Source: Elusimicrobiota bacterium (GTDB lineage: Bacteria; Elusimicrobiota; Endomicrobiia; Endomicrobiales; Endomicrobiaceae). Taken from it: a stretch of DNA of 7,605 bases. How positions within the stretch are numbered: the stretch's first letter is position 1; the number at the start of each line of letters is the position of its first letter. Below, in pieces: positions 1-5,584 of the stretch. A model generated the notes under the pieces. It saw only the letters and a list, made by a program, of their open reading frames with translations, was not told the DNA's origin and did no database searches. The position numbers were made by a program, and so were the translations under genes. The stretch is taken from positions 1 to 7,605 of the forward strand of contig JAIRQB010000240.1 of assembly GCA_031256695.1 (NCBI GenBank), in the 5' to 3' direction.

Positions 1-1171
1 CATTGCCGGACAGATAGGATTTATACATAAGTTCCGCGGCTGTTTTAATTTGCGCCGTAATATCTCTATTTATGGGTTTTTGAGAGAGCAATAAGCGGGC
101 TTTTATTTTTGAAGCCTCAAATAAAGTTTTTAAATGGATTTTCATACCCTCTTTTTGCTCTTCATAACTTTTAGATTTTGCAAGATTTTGCGCCGCCGCA
201 TTTGCGCTTTTTGAGAATTGATATATAGGAGCGTTCAAAGAAAGAGAAGCGGCATTTTGATGTATTGTCTCAAGCGCCGCTCCATTTGGATAATCAAAAG
301 AAGTTTTAGCAGACATCGCTATTTGAGGGTATGATGAGGAAATTTGCGCTTGCGATAAAAGAAAATAAGTTTTTGACAAGAAATCTAAAGATTTTATTTG
401 AGGAGAATCTTCGTCAAAACTCAAATCCAAAAAAGAGTTATAGCGCTTTAGCAAAGATTCCGTTGATTCTAATTCAACTATTTCTGAACTTTTATTTTTT
501 AGCGGTATTTCTGATAAATCCCCTTCAATTATCCCTCCCGTCAATTCATTTAATCTGGCGGCGCTTTCTATAACCGCTATTTGAATTTGTTTTAACTGTT
601 TTTGTTTTCTTAAAACATCGGCGTCTGATAAAACGGCGTCAAGCCTGCTTTTTGCCCCGTATTGAAAAGCGGACTTTATATCGCTGTTTTGTTTAAGAGA
701 GAGTTCTAATTGCGCTTGCGTTAAATCTAAAGTTAAAAGCGCCCCGATTAAAGAAAAATAGGCGTTTCTTATGTCAAGCAAAATGCTTTCGCGCCGCGCT
801 TGCAAAAGCGCATATTGAGAGTTTGCCGTCTCGGATAAACTTTCATAATTCCTGCTTCTTGCGGCAAAATCAAAAAGAGTCCAATACAGAGCAAAACCAG
901 CAGAATAATTTAAATTGTCGCCCATTTTGATTCCGTTAAATTCAGGTATTTCAGCAATATAGCGGAGATTTGCCTCAAGCATTAAAGAAGGATATAGAGA
1001 AGTTTTAAAAGACTGAGCCGCTTTTTGAGCCGAGAGAAAATCAGCCGCCGCCGCTTTTAATGCATTTGAATTTTTTAGAGCCGCTTTTTCGCAATCGGCA
1101 AGAGATATTTTTTGGACGGCGAAAAGGTCTGCCGCAAGAAACAAAAGACAAAAACAAAGAATTTTTTTCAT
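1..1171 (-). CDS. TolC-family outer-membrane efflux channel (3' end missing)
   Basis: An ATG at 1171-1169 opens an uninterrupted frame of 390 codons that leaves the window at position 1, so the C-terminus is missing. Residues 1-18 look like a signal peptide (MKK, then a hydrophobic core, ending LFA). The mature part shows the internal duplication of the TolC fold. The first half has SLYPSLML (58-65), YWTLFDFAARSR (96-107) and the helical motif FQYGAKSRLDAVLSDA (169-184). The second half repeats these as SSYPQIAMSA (279-288) and LNAPIYQFSKS (312-322), and the second YxxG-type motif begins at the edge (YKSYLSGN, 383-390). TolC proteins are usually 420-480 residues, so perhaps 40-80 are lost. 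As a trimeric channel it would carry substrates from a periplasmic adaptor and pump out through the outer membrane. Its start overlaps the stop of the tetR-like gene as ATGA, so the two are probably coupled. A GAGAGGT element lies about 9 nt upstream. The substrate cannot be told. The family is certain; which pump it serves is unknown. Confidence 0.93.
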   Translation of the reverse strand, partial: MKKILCFCLLFLAADLFAVQKISLADCEKAALKNSNALKAAAADFLSAQKAAQSFKTSLYPSLMLEANLRYIAEIPEFNGIKMGDNLNYSAGFALYWTLFDFAARSRNYESLSETANSQYALLQARRESILLDIRNAYFSLIGALLTLDLTQAQLELSLKQNSDIKSAFQYGAKSRLDAVLSDADVLRKQKQLKQIQIAVIESAARLNELTGGIIEGDLSEIPLKNKSSEIVELESTESLLKRYNSFLDLSFDEDSPQIKSLDFLSKTYFLLSQAQISSSYPQIAMSAKTSFDYPNGAALETIHQNAASLSLNAPIYQFSKSANAAAQNLAKSKSYEEQKEGMKIHLKTLFEASKIKARLLLSQKPINRDITAQIKTAAELMYKSYLSGN

Positions 1172-1794
1172 TTTAAAGAACCTCTCATAGCAATTTCAAA
1201 TCTTTCATTTGCAAGTTTTTCAGATTGAATTTCTTTTATAATTTTTTGCGCTTTTTTATAGTCTTTGGGGTTTAGAATTTTTTGAAAGGCGGCTGATATG
1301 ATATTTGGGATAGCGGCGGGCGCTGCGAGAAAAAAGAGAAGAGATAGAGAATTGAAATTTTTTAAAACATTTTTTCTTTTGCACTCCTCAATTACAGACA
1401 GCGCTATAAAAATATGTTTTGAAAAATTATTTTTAAGGAAAACCGCCATTTCTTTATTGCCGGCAAGTATATCAGATAGAATAGATAAAAGCAGAGAGGC
1501 GTTATTTTTAGTGAATTTGTTTATGATTTGAGCGGTATTTTTAAGTTTTTCTTCAGGTTTTAAATCGGCGGGTATTTTTAAATCAAAGTCAGTCATCAAT
1601 TCTTTATAGAGTTCTTTTAAAACTTCTTTATTGAAATTAAGACGCGATGAAAAGTGATAGTGGAAAAGCCCTAAATTGACTTTCGCTTTAGAGCAAACTT
1701 GCCGGACGGTAAAATTTTCTATGCCGCGCTTTTTAGCCAAAGCAAGACCTGCGGCTATCATTCTTTGAGGGACGTCTAAACTTTCCGCTCTCAC
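1168..1794 (-). CDS. TetR/AcrR-family transcriptional regulator
   Basis: This predicted 208-residue DNA-binding repressor has an N-terminal helix-turn-helix at about residues 10-50. The pattern is AAGLALAKKRGIENFTV, then RQVCSKAKVNLGLFHYHF, which matches the TetR signature (a helix, the recognition helix, then the F-Y-HF end). The rest (about 55-208) is helical, has no obvious sequence signature and would be the ligand-binding and dimer domain. I chose the GTG at 1794-1792 because AAGGAG (1806-1801) sits 6 nt upstream. A TTG 33 nt earlier stays in frame but has no ribosome site and lies at or just before the predicted transcription start. The stop overlaps the start of the TolC-like gene by 4 nt. 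Regulators in this arrangement usually repress their own efflux operon and release when a toxic ligand binds. The inverted repeat over the promoter supports self-repression. The ligand is unknown. Confidence 0.9.
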   Translation of the reverse strand: MRAESLDVPQRMIAAGLALAKKRGIENFTVRQVCSKAKVNLGLFHYHFSSRLNFNKEVLKELYKELMTDFDLKIPADLKPEEKLKNTAQIINKFTKNNASLLLSILSDILAGNKEMAVFLKNNFSKHIFIALSVIEECKRKNVLKNFNSLSLLFFLAAPAAIPNIISAAFQKILNPKDYKKAQKIIKEIQSEKLANERFEIAMRGSLK

Positions 1795-1800
1795 GGCGTT

Positions 1801-1806
1801 CTCCTT
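1801..1806 (-). promoter_or_regulatory. Shine-Dalgarno site of the tetR-like gene
   Basis: AAGGAG on the minus strand is separated by 6 nt (AACGCC) from a GTG at 1794-1792. This strong site decides the start of the regulator in favour of GTG over the in-frame TTG at 1827-1825. Confidence 0.8.
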
Positions 1807-1828
1807 AAAATTTATACAAGCGTCCAAG

Positions 1829-1856
1829 ATTATACTGATGTATAAACTTTTGTCAA
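1829..1856 (-). promoter_or_regulatory. Sigma70-type promoter of the tetR-tolC operon
   Basis: Read on the minus strand, a perfect -35 box TTGACA (1856-1851) is followed by a 16-nt spacer and a perfect -10 box TATAAT (1834-1829). Transcription should begin near 1822, giving a leader of roughly 30 nt before the GTG start. A near-perfect promoter next to a TetR-type gene is typical of an operon held off by a repressor. Confidence 0.8.
1830..1845. promoter_or_regulatory. Candidate TetR operator, 6-4-6 inverted repeat
   Basis: TTATAC-TGAT-GTATAA is a perfect inverted repeat that covers most of the -10 box and part of the spacer of the tetR promoter, so a bound dimer would block RNA polymerase. 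The right arm can be read as TGTATAAA (1839-1846), and its complement TTTATACA recurs at 1811-1818, just downstream of the predicted start. That could give a second half-site or a wider palindrome with a 20-nt centre. Part of the match is forced by the TATAAT box itself, and TTTATACA also occurs by chance inside genes in this AT-rich DNA (20-27 and 4852-4859), so the outer half-site is less certain. Confidence 0.55.
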
Positions 1857-1907
1857 AAACCGCAAAATTGAAGTTTGAGACGGGCTGTCAATGATTAGAC
1901 TTACAAT

Positions 1908-2633
1908 CTATCTGATAAACCACAAAAATCTTTTATAGTATCTTTGAAGTTTATAGGAAAGCGCGCGGATAAAGAGAGGATATTTAAGTTTTCTTTCTTG
2001 AAATGTAGAGGCAAATAAACCAACTCTGCTGCCTTGAGAAGCGATAGTGGGGTGAAGCCAATAGACGTCTATTATTTTTAAAGCGGCGCAATTTGTGTGA
2101 AAATGGTCTATAACGCGGCCGCATTTATTTCTTTCAACTTCTGAAATTAAATTTTGAGCGGCTTTTAAATCTACTAAATAAGCGGCGGCGCAACGGGTAT
2201 TCTTGCCGTCTGTCTTATAGACTGTTTTGCCTTTTATGCGGCGGCTGCCGGGGACAAATCTGAAATAAGAGTCCTCTAAACTCAAAAATATATTTTCAAA
2301 ACCGTTTTCTTTAATTTCAGCAACGGCTTTTTGCAGAGAAATTTCAAAATTCTTATTTAAAACAATATCGTTTTCAAAAATCAGTCCAAATCTGAAATTG
2401 TTTCTTATCATATCCCTATAACTTTCAAAATGTTTGAAAGTGCAAGAAGTAATGCCGCGTCTGACAGCAAGACCTCCTTTAAAATCCCTTTCAATTTCCG
2501 CATCAGAAGGCTCTTTTTCCATAAATTTAAAAGGGATGCTCAAATTCTTAATTTGATTCTTGATATGAGTTTCCCTTTCAGCGCCTCCGCCTTTCCAATG
2601 TATTATATAGCCGCAAATTTCAGAATCTTTCAT
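1908..2633 (-). CDS. Glycosyltransferase family 25 (LOS/LPS-type)
   Basis: The 241-residue product resembles GT25 enzymes, which transfer galactose, glucose or similar sugars from a nucleotide donor to lipooligosaccharide on the cytoplasmic side. The expected blocks appear in order: an N-terminal strand CGYIIHW (7-13); GITSCTFKHFESYRDMI (60-76), equivalent to the usual GCxxSH block; GLIFENDIVL (83-92), the acidic donor/metal site; TRCAAAYLVDLKAAQNLI (146-163), equivalent to the GTxaYlis block; VIDH (174-177); and HPTIASQGSR (194-203) near the end. The tail (about 213-241) is rich in Lys, Arg and aromatic residues and could hold the enzyme at the membrane. The acidic motif reads E-N-D where EDD is usual. 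AGGAG (2644-2640) lies 6 nt upstream of the ATG. The gene runs divergently from the heptose/Kdo operon, fitting a role in outer core assembly. The donor and linkage cannot be told from sequence. Confidence 0.86.
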   Translation of the reverse strand: MKDSEICGYIIHWKGGGAERETHIKNQIKNLSIPFKFMEKEPSDAEIERDFKGGLAVRRGITSCTFKHFESYRDMIRNNFRFGLIFENDIVLNKNFEISLQKAVAEIKENGFENIFLSLEDSYFRFVPGSRRIKGKTVYKTDGKNTRCAAAYLVDLKAAQNLISEVERNKCGRVIDHFHTNCAALKIIDVYWLHPTIASQGSRVGLFASTFQERKLKYPLFIRALSYKLQRYYKRFLWFIR

Positions 2634-2696
2634 AAAATTCTCCTGTTACTGCCGTTTAAAGCGTCAAAAAAATATCAAAATTGCCGATTAAAAACA

Positions 2697-2713
2697 ATTT
2701 TTAAGCCTTTTTA
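2697..2713. repeat. Direct repeat, copy 1 (17 nt)
   Basis: ATTTTTAAGCCTTTTTA is repeated exactly at 2740-2756, a start-to-start distance of 43 nt (about four helical turns). This copy overlaps the palindrome at 2708-2723. Confidence 0.75.
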
Positions 2714-2723
2714 GCGCTAAAAA
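2708..2723. repeat. Perfect 16-nt palindrome
   Basis: TTTTTAGCGCTAAAAA reads the same on both strands. It lies between divergent promoters, so a dimeric regulator site is more natural than a terminator. As RNA it has no loop and only a short GC core, which argues against a Rho-independent terminator. Confidence 0.65.
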
Positions 2724-2739
2724 AGAAGTGTTTTACGGC

Positions 2740-2756
2740 ATTTTTAAGCCTTTTTA
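2740..2756. repeat. Direct repeat, copy 2 (17 nt)
   Basis: This is an exact second copy of ATTTTTAAGCCTTTTTA. It is followed by AAAGCC rather than GCGCTA, so the palindrome of copy 1 is not kept here. It lies about 20 nt upstream of the predicted -35 box for hldD. Confidence 0.75.
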
Positions 2757-2775
2757 AAGCCAAAATAGCCTAAAA

Positions 2776-2803
2776 TTGACTATATATAAGATAGTTTTAT
2801 AGA
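2776..2803 (+). promoter_or_regulatory. Candidate promoter for the heptose/Kdo operon
   Basis: TTGACT (2776-2781, five of six consensus bases) is followed by a 16-nt spacer and TATAGA (2798-2803, four of six). Transcription would start near 2810, giving a leader of about 40 nt before hldD. AT-rich DNA offers other possible -10 boxes in the spacer, so the exact boxes are uncertain. Confidence 0.5.
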
Positions 2804-2819
2804 ATGATTTCCGTCGGAT

Positions 2820-2852
2820 ATGGATAAAAAAAGAGAAAAATGGAGTTTATAA
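2820..2852 (+). other. Possible 10-codon leader ORF overlapping the hldD start
   Basis: An ATG at 2820-2822 opens a short frame encoding MDKKREKWSL, with its stop TAA at 2850-2852 sharing one base with the hldD ATG (TAATG). The frame contains the hldD ribosome site. Ribosomes ending here could restart at hldD. Its own ribosome site is poor (CGGA almost touching the ATG), so it may be chance. Confidence 0.25.
2842..2845 (+). promoter_or_regulatory. Shine-Dalgarno site that sets the hldD start
   Basis: GGAG lies 6 nt upstream of the ATG at 2852. It supports starting there rather than at the in-frame ATG at 2840, which overlaps this site. Confidence 0.65.
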
Positions 2853-3817
2853 TGATACTTTTAACAGGAGGCGCTGGTTTTATAGGCAGTTGTCTTCTTT
2901 GGAAATTAAATAGCGAAGGCATAAAGGATATTATTGTAGTTGACAGTCTAAATAATGGCGATAAATGGAAGAATTTAAGGGGCAAAAAGTATTTAGATTA
3001 TATACATAAGGAAGTTTTTTTAGACGCCGTATCAAACAGACATTTCTCTAAACCGCAAATTGTTGTCCACCTCGGAGCCTGCAGCTCTACAACTCTAACA
3101 GATTCAGACTATTACATAAAAAACAATTATGAATACTCAAAAACTCTTGCCGCTTGGGCTTTTGAGAATGATATTCCTTTTATTTATGCCTCTTCAGCCG
3201 CAACATATGGGGACGGCGCTGACGGATATAGCGATGATTTGTCAAAATTAGACAATTTGATGCCTTTAAATATGTATGGCTATTCAAAACATATTTTTGA
3301 TTTGTGGCTGCGAAACAATCAATTATTAGACGAAGCGATAGGAATAAAATTTTTTAATGTTTTCGGACCTAATGAATACCATAAAGGCGATATGAGAAGC
3401 ATTATTTGTAAAAATTACGATTCTGTCAGCAAAGACGGCATTATAAAGTTATTCAAATCTTATAATGACAAATATGAAGACGGCGGGCAGTTGAGGGATT
3501 TTGTATATATTAAAGATGTAGTTGAAGCATTGTATTTTTTAATAGATAACTGTTCTGATATAGGAGGGATTTTCAATTTGGGGACGGGCAAAGCGAGAAG
3601 TTGGAAAGATATAGCCAAATCTATGTTTGCGGCGGCGGGCAAAGCGGCAAAAATAGAGTATATTGATATGCCCGATTCCTTAAAAAATAAATATCAGTAT
3701 TTTACAGAGGCTGACATCAGCAAGTTGCGCGGCGCCGGGTTTAAAAAACCTTTTATGGAATTAGAAGACAGCGTCGCCGATTACTGCTCTTATTTAAAAA
3801 ATTCATCTTATTTATAG
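2852..3817 (+). CDS. hldD: ADP-L-glycero-D-manno-heptose 6-epimerase
   Basis: HldD (RfaD) inverts C6 of ADP-D-glycero-D-manno-heptose to give the ADP-L,D-heptose used for the LPS inner core, in the cytoplasm with bound NADP. The 321-residue product is a short-chain dehydrogenase-type protein of normal family length. It shows the nucleotide-binding TGGAGFIGS (5-13), HLGACSSTT (73-81), SSAATYG (114-120), the catalytic Y142-x3-K146 in NMYGYSK, and FNVFGPNEYHKGDMRS (168-183). K178 of that block matches the second catalytic base known from E. coli HldD. RDFVYIKDV (215-223) and FNLGTGKARSW (241-251) follow as expected. I start at the second ATG (2852) because GGAG precedes it by 6 nt and the Rossmann strand then begins at residue 2, as in homologues; starting at 2840 would add four residues. 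It heads the LPS sugar operon. The SSAATYG, YGYSK and HKG blocks separate it from UDP-glucose epimerases. Confidence 0.95.
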   Translation: MILLTGGAGFIGSCLLWKLNSEGIKDIIVVDSLNNGDKWKNLRGKKYLDYIHKEVFLDAVSNRHFSKPQIVVHLGACSSTTLTDSDYYIKNNYEYSKTLAAWAFENDIPFIYASSAATYGDGADGYSDDLSKLDNLMPLNMYGYSKHIFDLWLRNNQLLDEAIGIKFFNVFGPNEYHKGDMRSIICKNYDSVSKDGIIKLFKSYNDKYEDGGQLRDFVYIKDVVEALYFLIDNCSDIGGIFNLGTGKARSWKDIAKSMFAAAGKAAKIEYIDMPDSLKNKYQYFTEADISKLRGAGFKKPFMELEDSVADYCSYLKNSSYL

Positions 3818-3875
3818 AGTTTATAAAGGCTTTCGTATATTATTTGCAGGCGGCATTTAACAATAGGCGGGCAAA

Positions 3876-4865
3876 ATGAAAAATGATTTATTTAAAATTA
3901 TCTCTTTGTTTGATAAACAATCTGCTCTTGTCATAGGCGATATAATGGTTGACAAATTTATATGGGGGACGGTGAGCAGGATATCGCCTGAGGCTCCTGT
4001 GCCAGTAGTTGAAATAAATAAAGAGACTGAAACGCTGGGCGGCGCGGGAAATGTAGCCAGCAATTTATCCGCTTTCGGCGCTCAATCTTATATTGTAGGC
4101 GTAGTAGGCGACGATATTACGGGAAAATCTTTAGTAGAACTTCTTAGAGATAAAAATATAGACCCCAATTATCTCGTAATTGACACAAATAGACCTACCA
4201 TTATAAAGACGAGAGTGATTGCCGTAAGCCAGCAATTAGTCCGTTTTGACAAAGAAGTAAAAGGGCATTTTTCAAATTCAATAGAAGCAAGAATGATTAA
4301 GAATATTGAGGAAATTATTCCAAAGGTAGACGTTGTGATAATGTCTGATTATGGGAAGGGAGTAATCGGCAAATCTGTTTTGAAAAAAACTATAGAGCTT
4401 TCAAAAAAATGCAAAATTCCCGTTTTAGTTGACCCGAAAGTTGAAAACTTTAAGAAATACAAAGGCGTCACTTCAATTACGCCCAATCTTAAAGAAGCGA
4501 TAGAGGGGATGGGAGTTTCAAATATAAAAACCGACGAGGAAATATACGATTTAGGAAAGAAAATTTTGCATTTCCTTTCGGTTGAGTCCGTCCTTATAAC
4601 AAGAAGCGAAAAAGGAATGACTCTTATACATCAAAACGGCAAAATTACAAATATACCTACAAGAGCGAAAGAAGTTTTTGATGTCACAGGAGCAGGAGAT
4701 ACTGTAATATCGGCTATGGCGCTGTCTTTATCGGCAAGGGCTGATTTAGAGACTGCCGCTGAAATTGCGAATTTTGCCGCGGGAATGGTCGTAGCAAAAT
4801 TGGGAACGGCTACTACCACTTGCCAAGAATTAAAAGAGGCAATTTCGGAGTTTTATACAAAATGA
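3876..4865 (+). CDS. hldA: D-glycero-beta-D-manno-heptose 7-phosphate kinase (HldE N-domain / HldA type)
   Basis: This 329-residue PfkB/ribokinase-family protein matches the kinase half of HldE (RfaE). It phosphorylates heptose 7-phosphate at C1 using ATP. Visible motifs are VIGDIMVDKFIWG (19-31), VSRISPEAPVPV (33-44), the sugar-binding LGGAGNVASN (54-63), SDYGKG (157-162), VDPK (185-188), TPN (202-204) and the ATP/anion-hole motif DVTGAGDTV (269-277), whose D275 is the expected catalytic base. The protein ends just after the kinase fold, so the adenylyltransferase domain fused in E. coli HldE is absent. A separate hldC must exist if the pathway is complete. The ATG at 3876 follows AGGCGG by 5 nt, a modest ribosome site. 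The gene sits 58 nt after hldD and its stop overlaps the kdsB start (ATGA). The pairing with an ADP-heptose epimerase favours the beta-1-phosphate (ADP) branch over the GDP-heptose branch (HddA, a different kinase family). Confidence 0.92.
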   Translation: MKNDLFKIISLFDKQSALVIGDIMVDKFIWGTVSRISPEAPVPVVEINKETETLGGAGNVASNLSAFGAQSYIVGVVGDDITGKSLVELLRDKNIDPNYLVIDTNRPTIIKTRVIAVSQQLVRFDKEVKGHFSNSIEARMIKNIEEIIPKVDVVIMSDYGKGVIGKSVLKKTIELSKKCKIPVLVDPKVENFKKYKGVTSITPNLKEAIEGMGVSNIKTDEEIYDLGKKILHFLSVESVLITRSEKGMTLIHQNGKITNIPTRAKEVFDVTGAGDTVISAMALSLSARADLETAAEIANFAAGMVVAKLGTATTTCQELKEAISEFYTK

Positions 4866-5584
4866 AAACCGCTATTATAATACCCGCCAGATACGGTTCA
4901 AGCAGATTCCCCGGAAAACCTTTATTTACAATAAAAGATAAACCGCTTATTGAATATGTTTGTCAGAAGGCAAAAGAAAGCGCAAACGCTGATTTTATAG
5001 CCGTTGCCACAGACGATGAAAGAATTTATGAAACAGTAAAAAAGTTTGGGGCTAATGTTTTTATGACTCCGTCTTCTTGCAAAAGCGGAACAGACAGACT
5101 TGCTTTTCTTGCTGAAAATACATTAAAAGACTACGGCATTTTTATAAATATACAAGGCGATGAGCCTCTTATAGATATTAAAATGATAGACCGTTTGATT
5201 GAGGAATTAAAAAAAGACGGCGGTTTAAATTTCGCAACAGCCGCATATCCTTTAAAAAGCATTGATGACATCAATAATCCAAATATAACAAAGGTGATTT
5301 TCGGCGCAGACGGATACGCTTTGTATTTTTCAAGGCTGCCGATACCATATAATAGAAACGGCATTGAAGTTGATTATTTTAAGCATATAGGCGTCTACGG
5401 ATATAAAAGAGATTTCTTAATAAACTATGCCAAAATGCCTGAAGGCAGTTTAGAAAAAGCGGAATCTTTAGAGCAGTTGAGGGCTTTAGAAAACGGGCAT
5501 AAAGTAAAAGTAATTATTGCTGAAAAAGACAGCATAGGCGTTGATGTCCCGTCAGACATTTCAAAAATTGAGAGATTTTTATGA
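4862..5584 (+). CDS. kdsB: 3-deoxy-manno-octulosonate cytidylyltransferase (CMP-Kdo synthetase)
   Basis: KdsB couples Kdo to CMP, giving the donor used by Kdo transferase WaaA. The 240-residue product matches the family length (about 245-255). It opens with IIIPARYGSSRFPGKPL (5-21), the nucleotide-binding loop. Then come VATDDERI (48-55), SGTDRLA (75-81), the Mg-binding NIQGDEPLI (96-104, D100 expected to bind metal), FSRLPIPYNR (156-165), HIGVYGYKRDFL (175-186) and the C-terminal LEQLRALENGHKVKV (203-217), all diagnostic. The ATG at 4862 overlaps the preceding kinase stop by 4 nt. The frame could extend to a TTG at 4820, but that adds 14 residues not seen in the family and would reach well into the kinase gene. 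No close ribosome site is seen (GGAG is about 12 nt away), so translation probably depends on coupling. Its own stop overlaps the kdsA start in the same way. Confidence 0.96.
   Translation: MKTAIIIPARYGSSRFPGKPLFTIKDKPLIEYVCQKAKESANADFIAVATDDERIYETVKKFGANVFMTPSSCKSGTDRLAFLAENTLKDYGIFINIQGDEPLIDIKMIDRLIEELKKDGGLNFATAAYPLKSIDDINNPNITKVIFGADGYALYFSRLPIPYNRNGIEVDYFKHIGVYGYKRDFLINYAKMPEGSLEKAESLEQLRALENGHKVKVIIAEKDSIGVDVPSDISKIERFL

Larger units (their letters stand above)
2634..2851. other. Divergent intergenic region between GT25 and hldD
   Basis: This 218-nt, very AT-rich gap separates two divergent genes. It holds the ribosome site of the GT25 gene (2640-2644), a 17-nt direct repeat, a 16-nt palindrome, several AGCC/GGCT units, a plus-strand promoter candidate (2776-2803) and a possible 10-codon leader ORF. 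On the minus strand the best promoter I can find is weak (TTGTTT, 17 nt, TATTTT, within 2667-2699). There is no tRNA-like or riboswitch-like structure that I recognise. Confidence 0.6.

Noticed and set aside
331..573. 80-residue plus-strand frame
   Set aside because: It lies antisense inside the unbroken TolC-family gene, which has clear family motifs across the same bases.
1298..1531. 77-residue plus-strand frame
   Set aside because: It is antisense to the TetR-like gene, with no ribosome site or recognisable features.
1795..1827. Longer TetR start at a TTG (1827-1825)
   Set aside because: It has no ribosome site and lies at or before the predicted transcription start. The GTG at 1794 has AAGGAG at 6 nt spacing.
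1861..1907. Terminator after the GT25 gene
   Set aside because: Only weak 3-4 bp stems (GATT/AATC, GAC/GTC) with no T-run. I cannot support a Rho-independent terminator.
2430..2714. 94-residue plus-strand frame
   Set aside because: It is antisense to the GT25 gene and extends into the intergenic region. The GT25 frame has ordered family motifs and a good ribosome site.
2708..2723. The palindrome read as a transcription terminator
   Set aside because: It lies upstream of two divergent genes, where no transcript needs to end, and it has no loop.
3848..3870. AGGCGG repeated at 3848-3853 and 3865-3870 before the heptose kinase gene
   Set aside because: Six bases seen twice is within chance. 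The second copy is simply the likely ribosome site.
4852..4859. TTTATACA inside the heptose kinase gene as another TetR site
   Set aside because: It is a single half-site with no partner in coding DNA. It also occurs at 20-27, so isolated copies are expected in AT-rich sequence.
4820..4861. N-terminal extension of KdsB from a TTG
   Set aside because: It adds 14 residues not typical of the family. The ATG at 4862 puts the IIIPARYGSSR loop at the usual position and gives an ATGA overlap.
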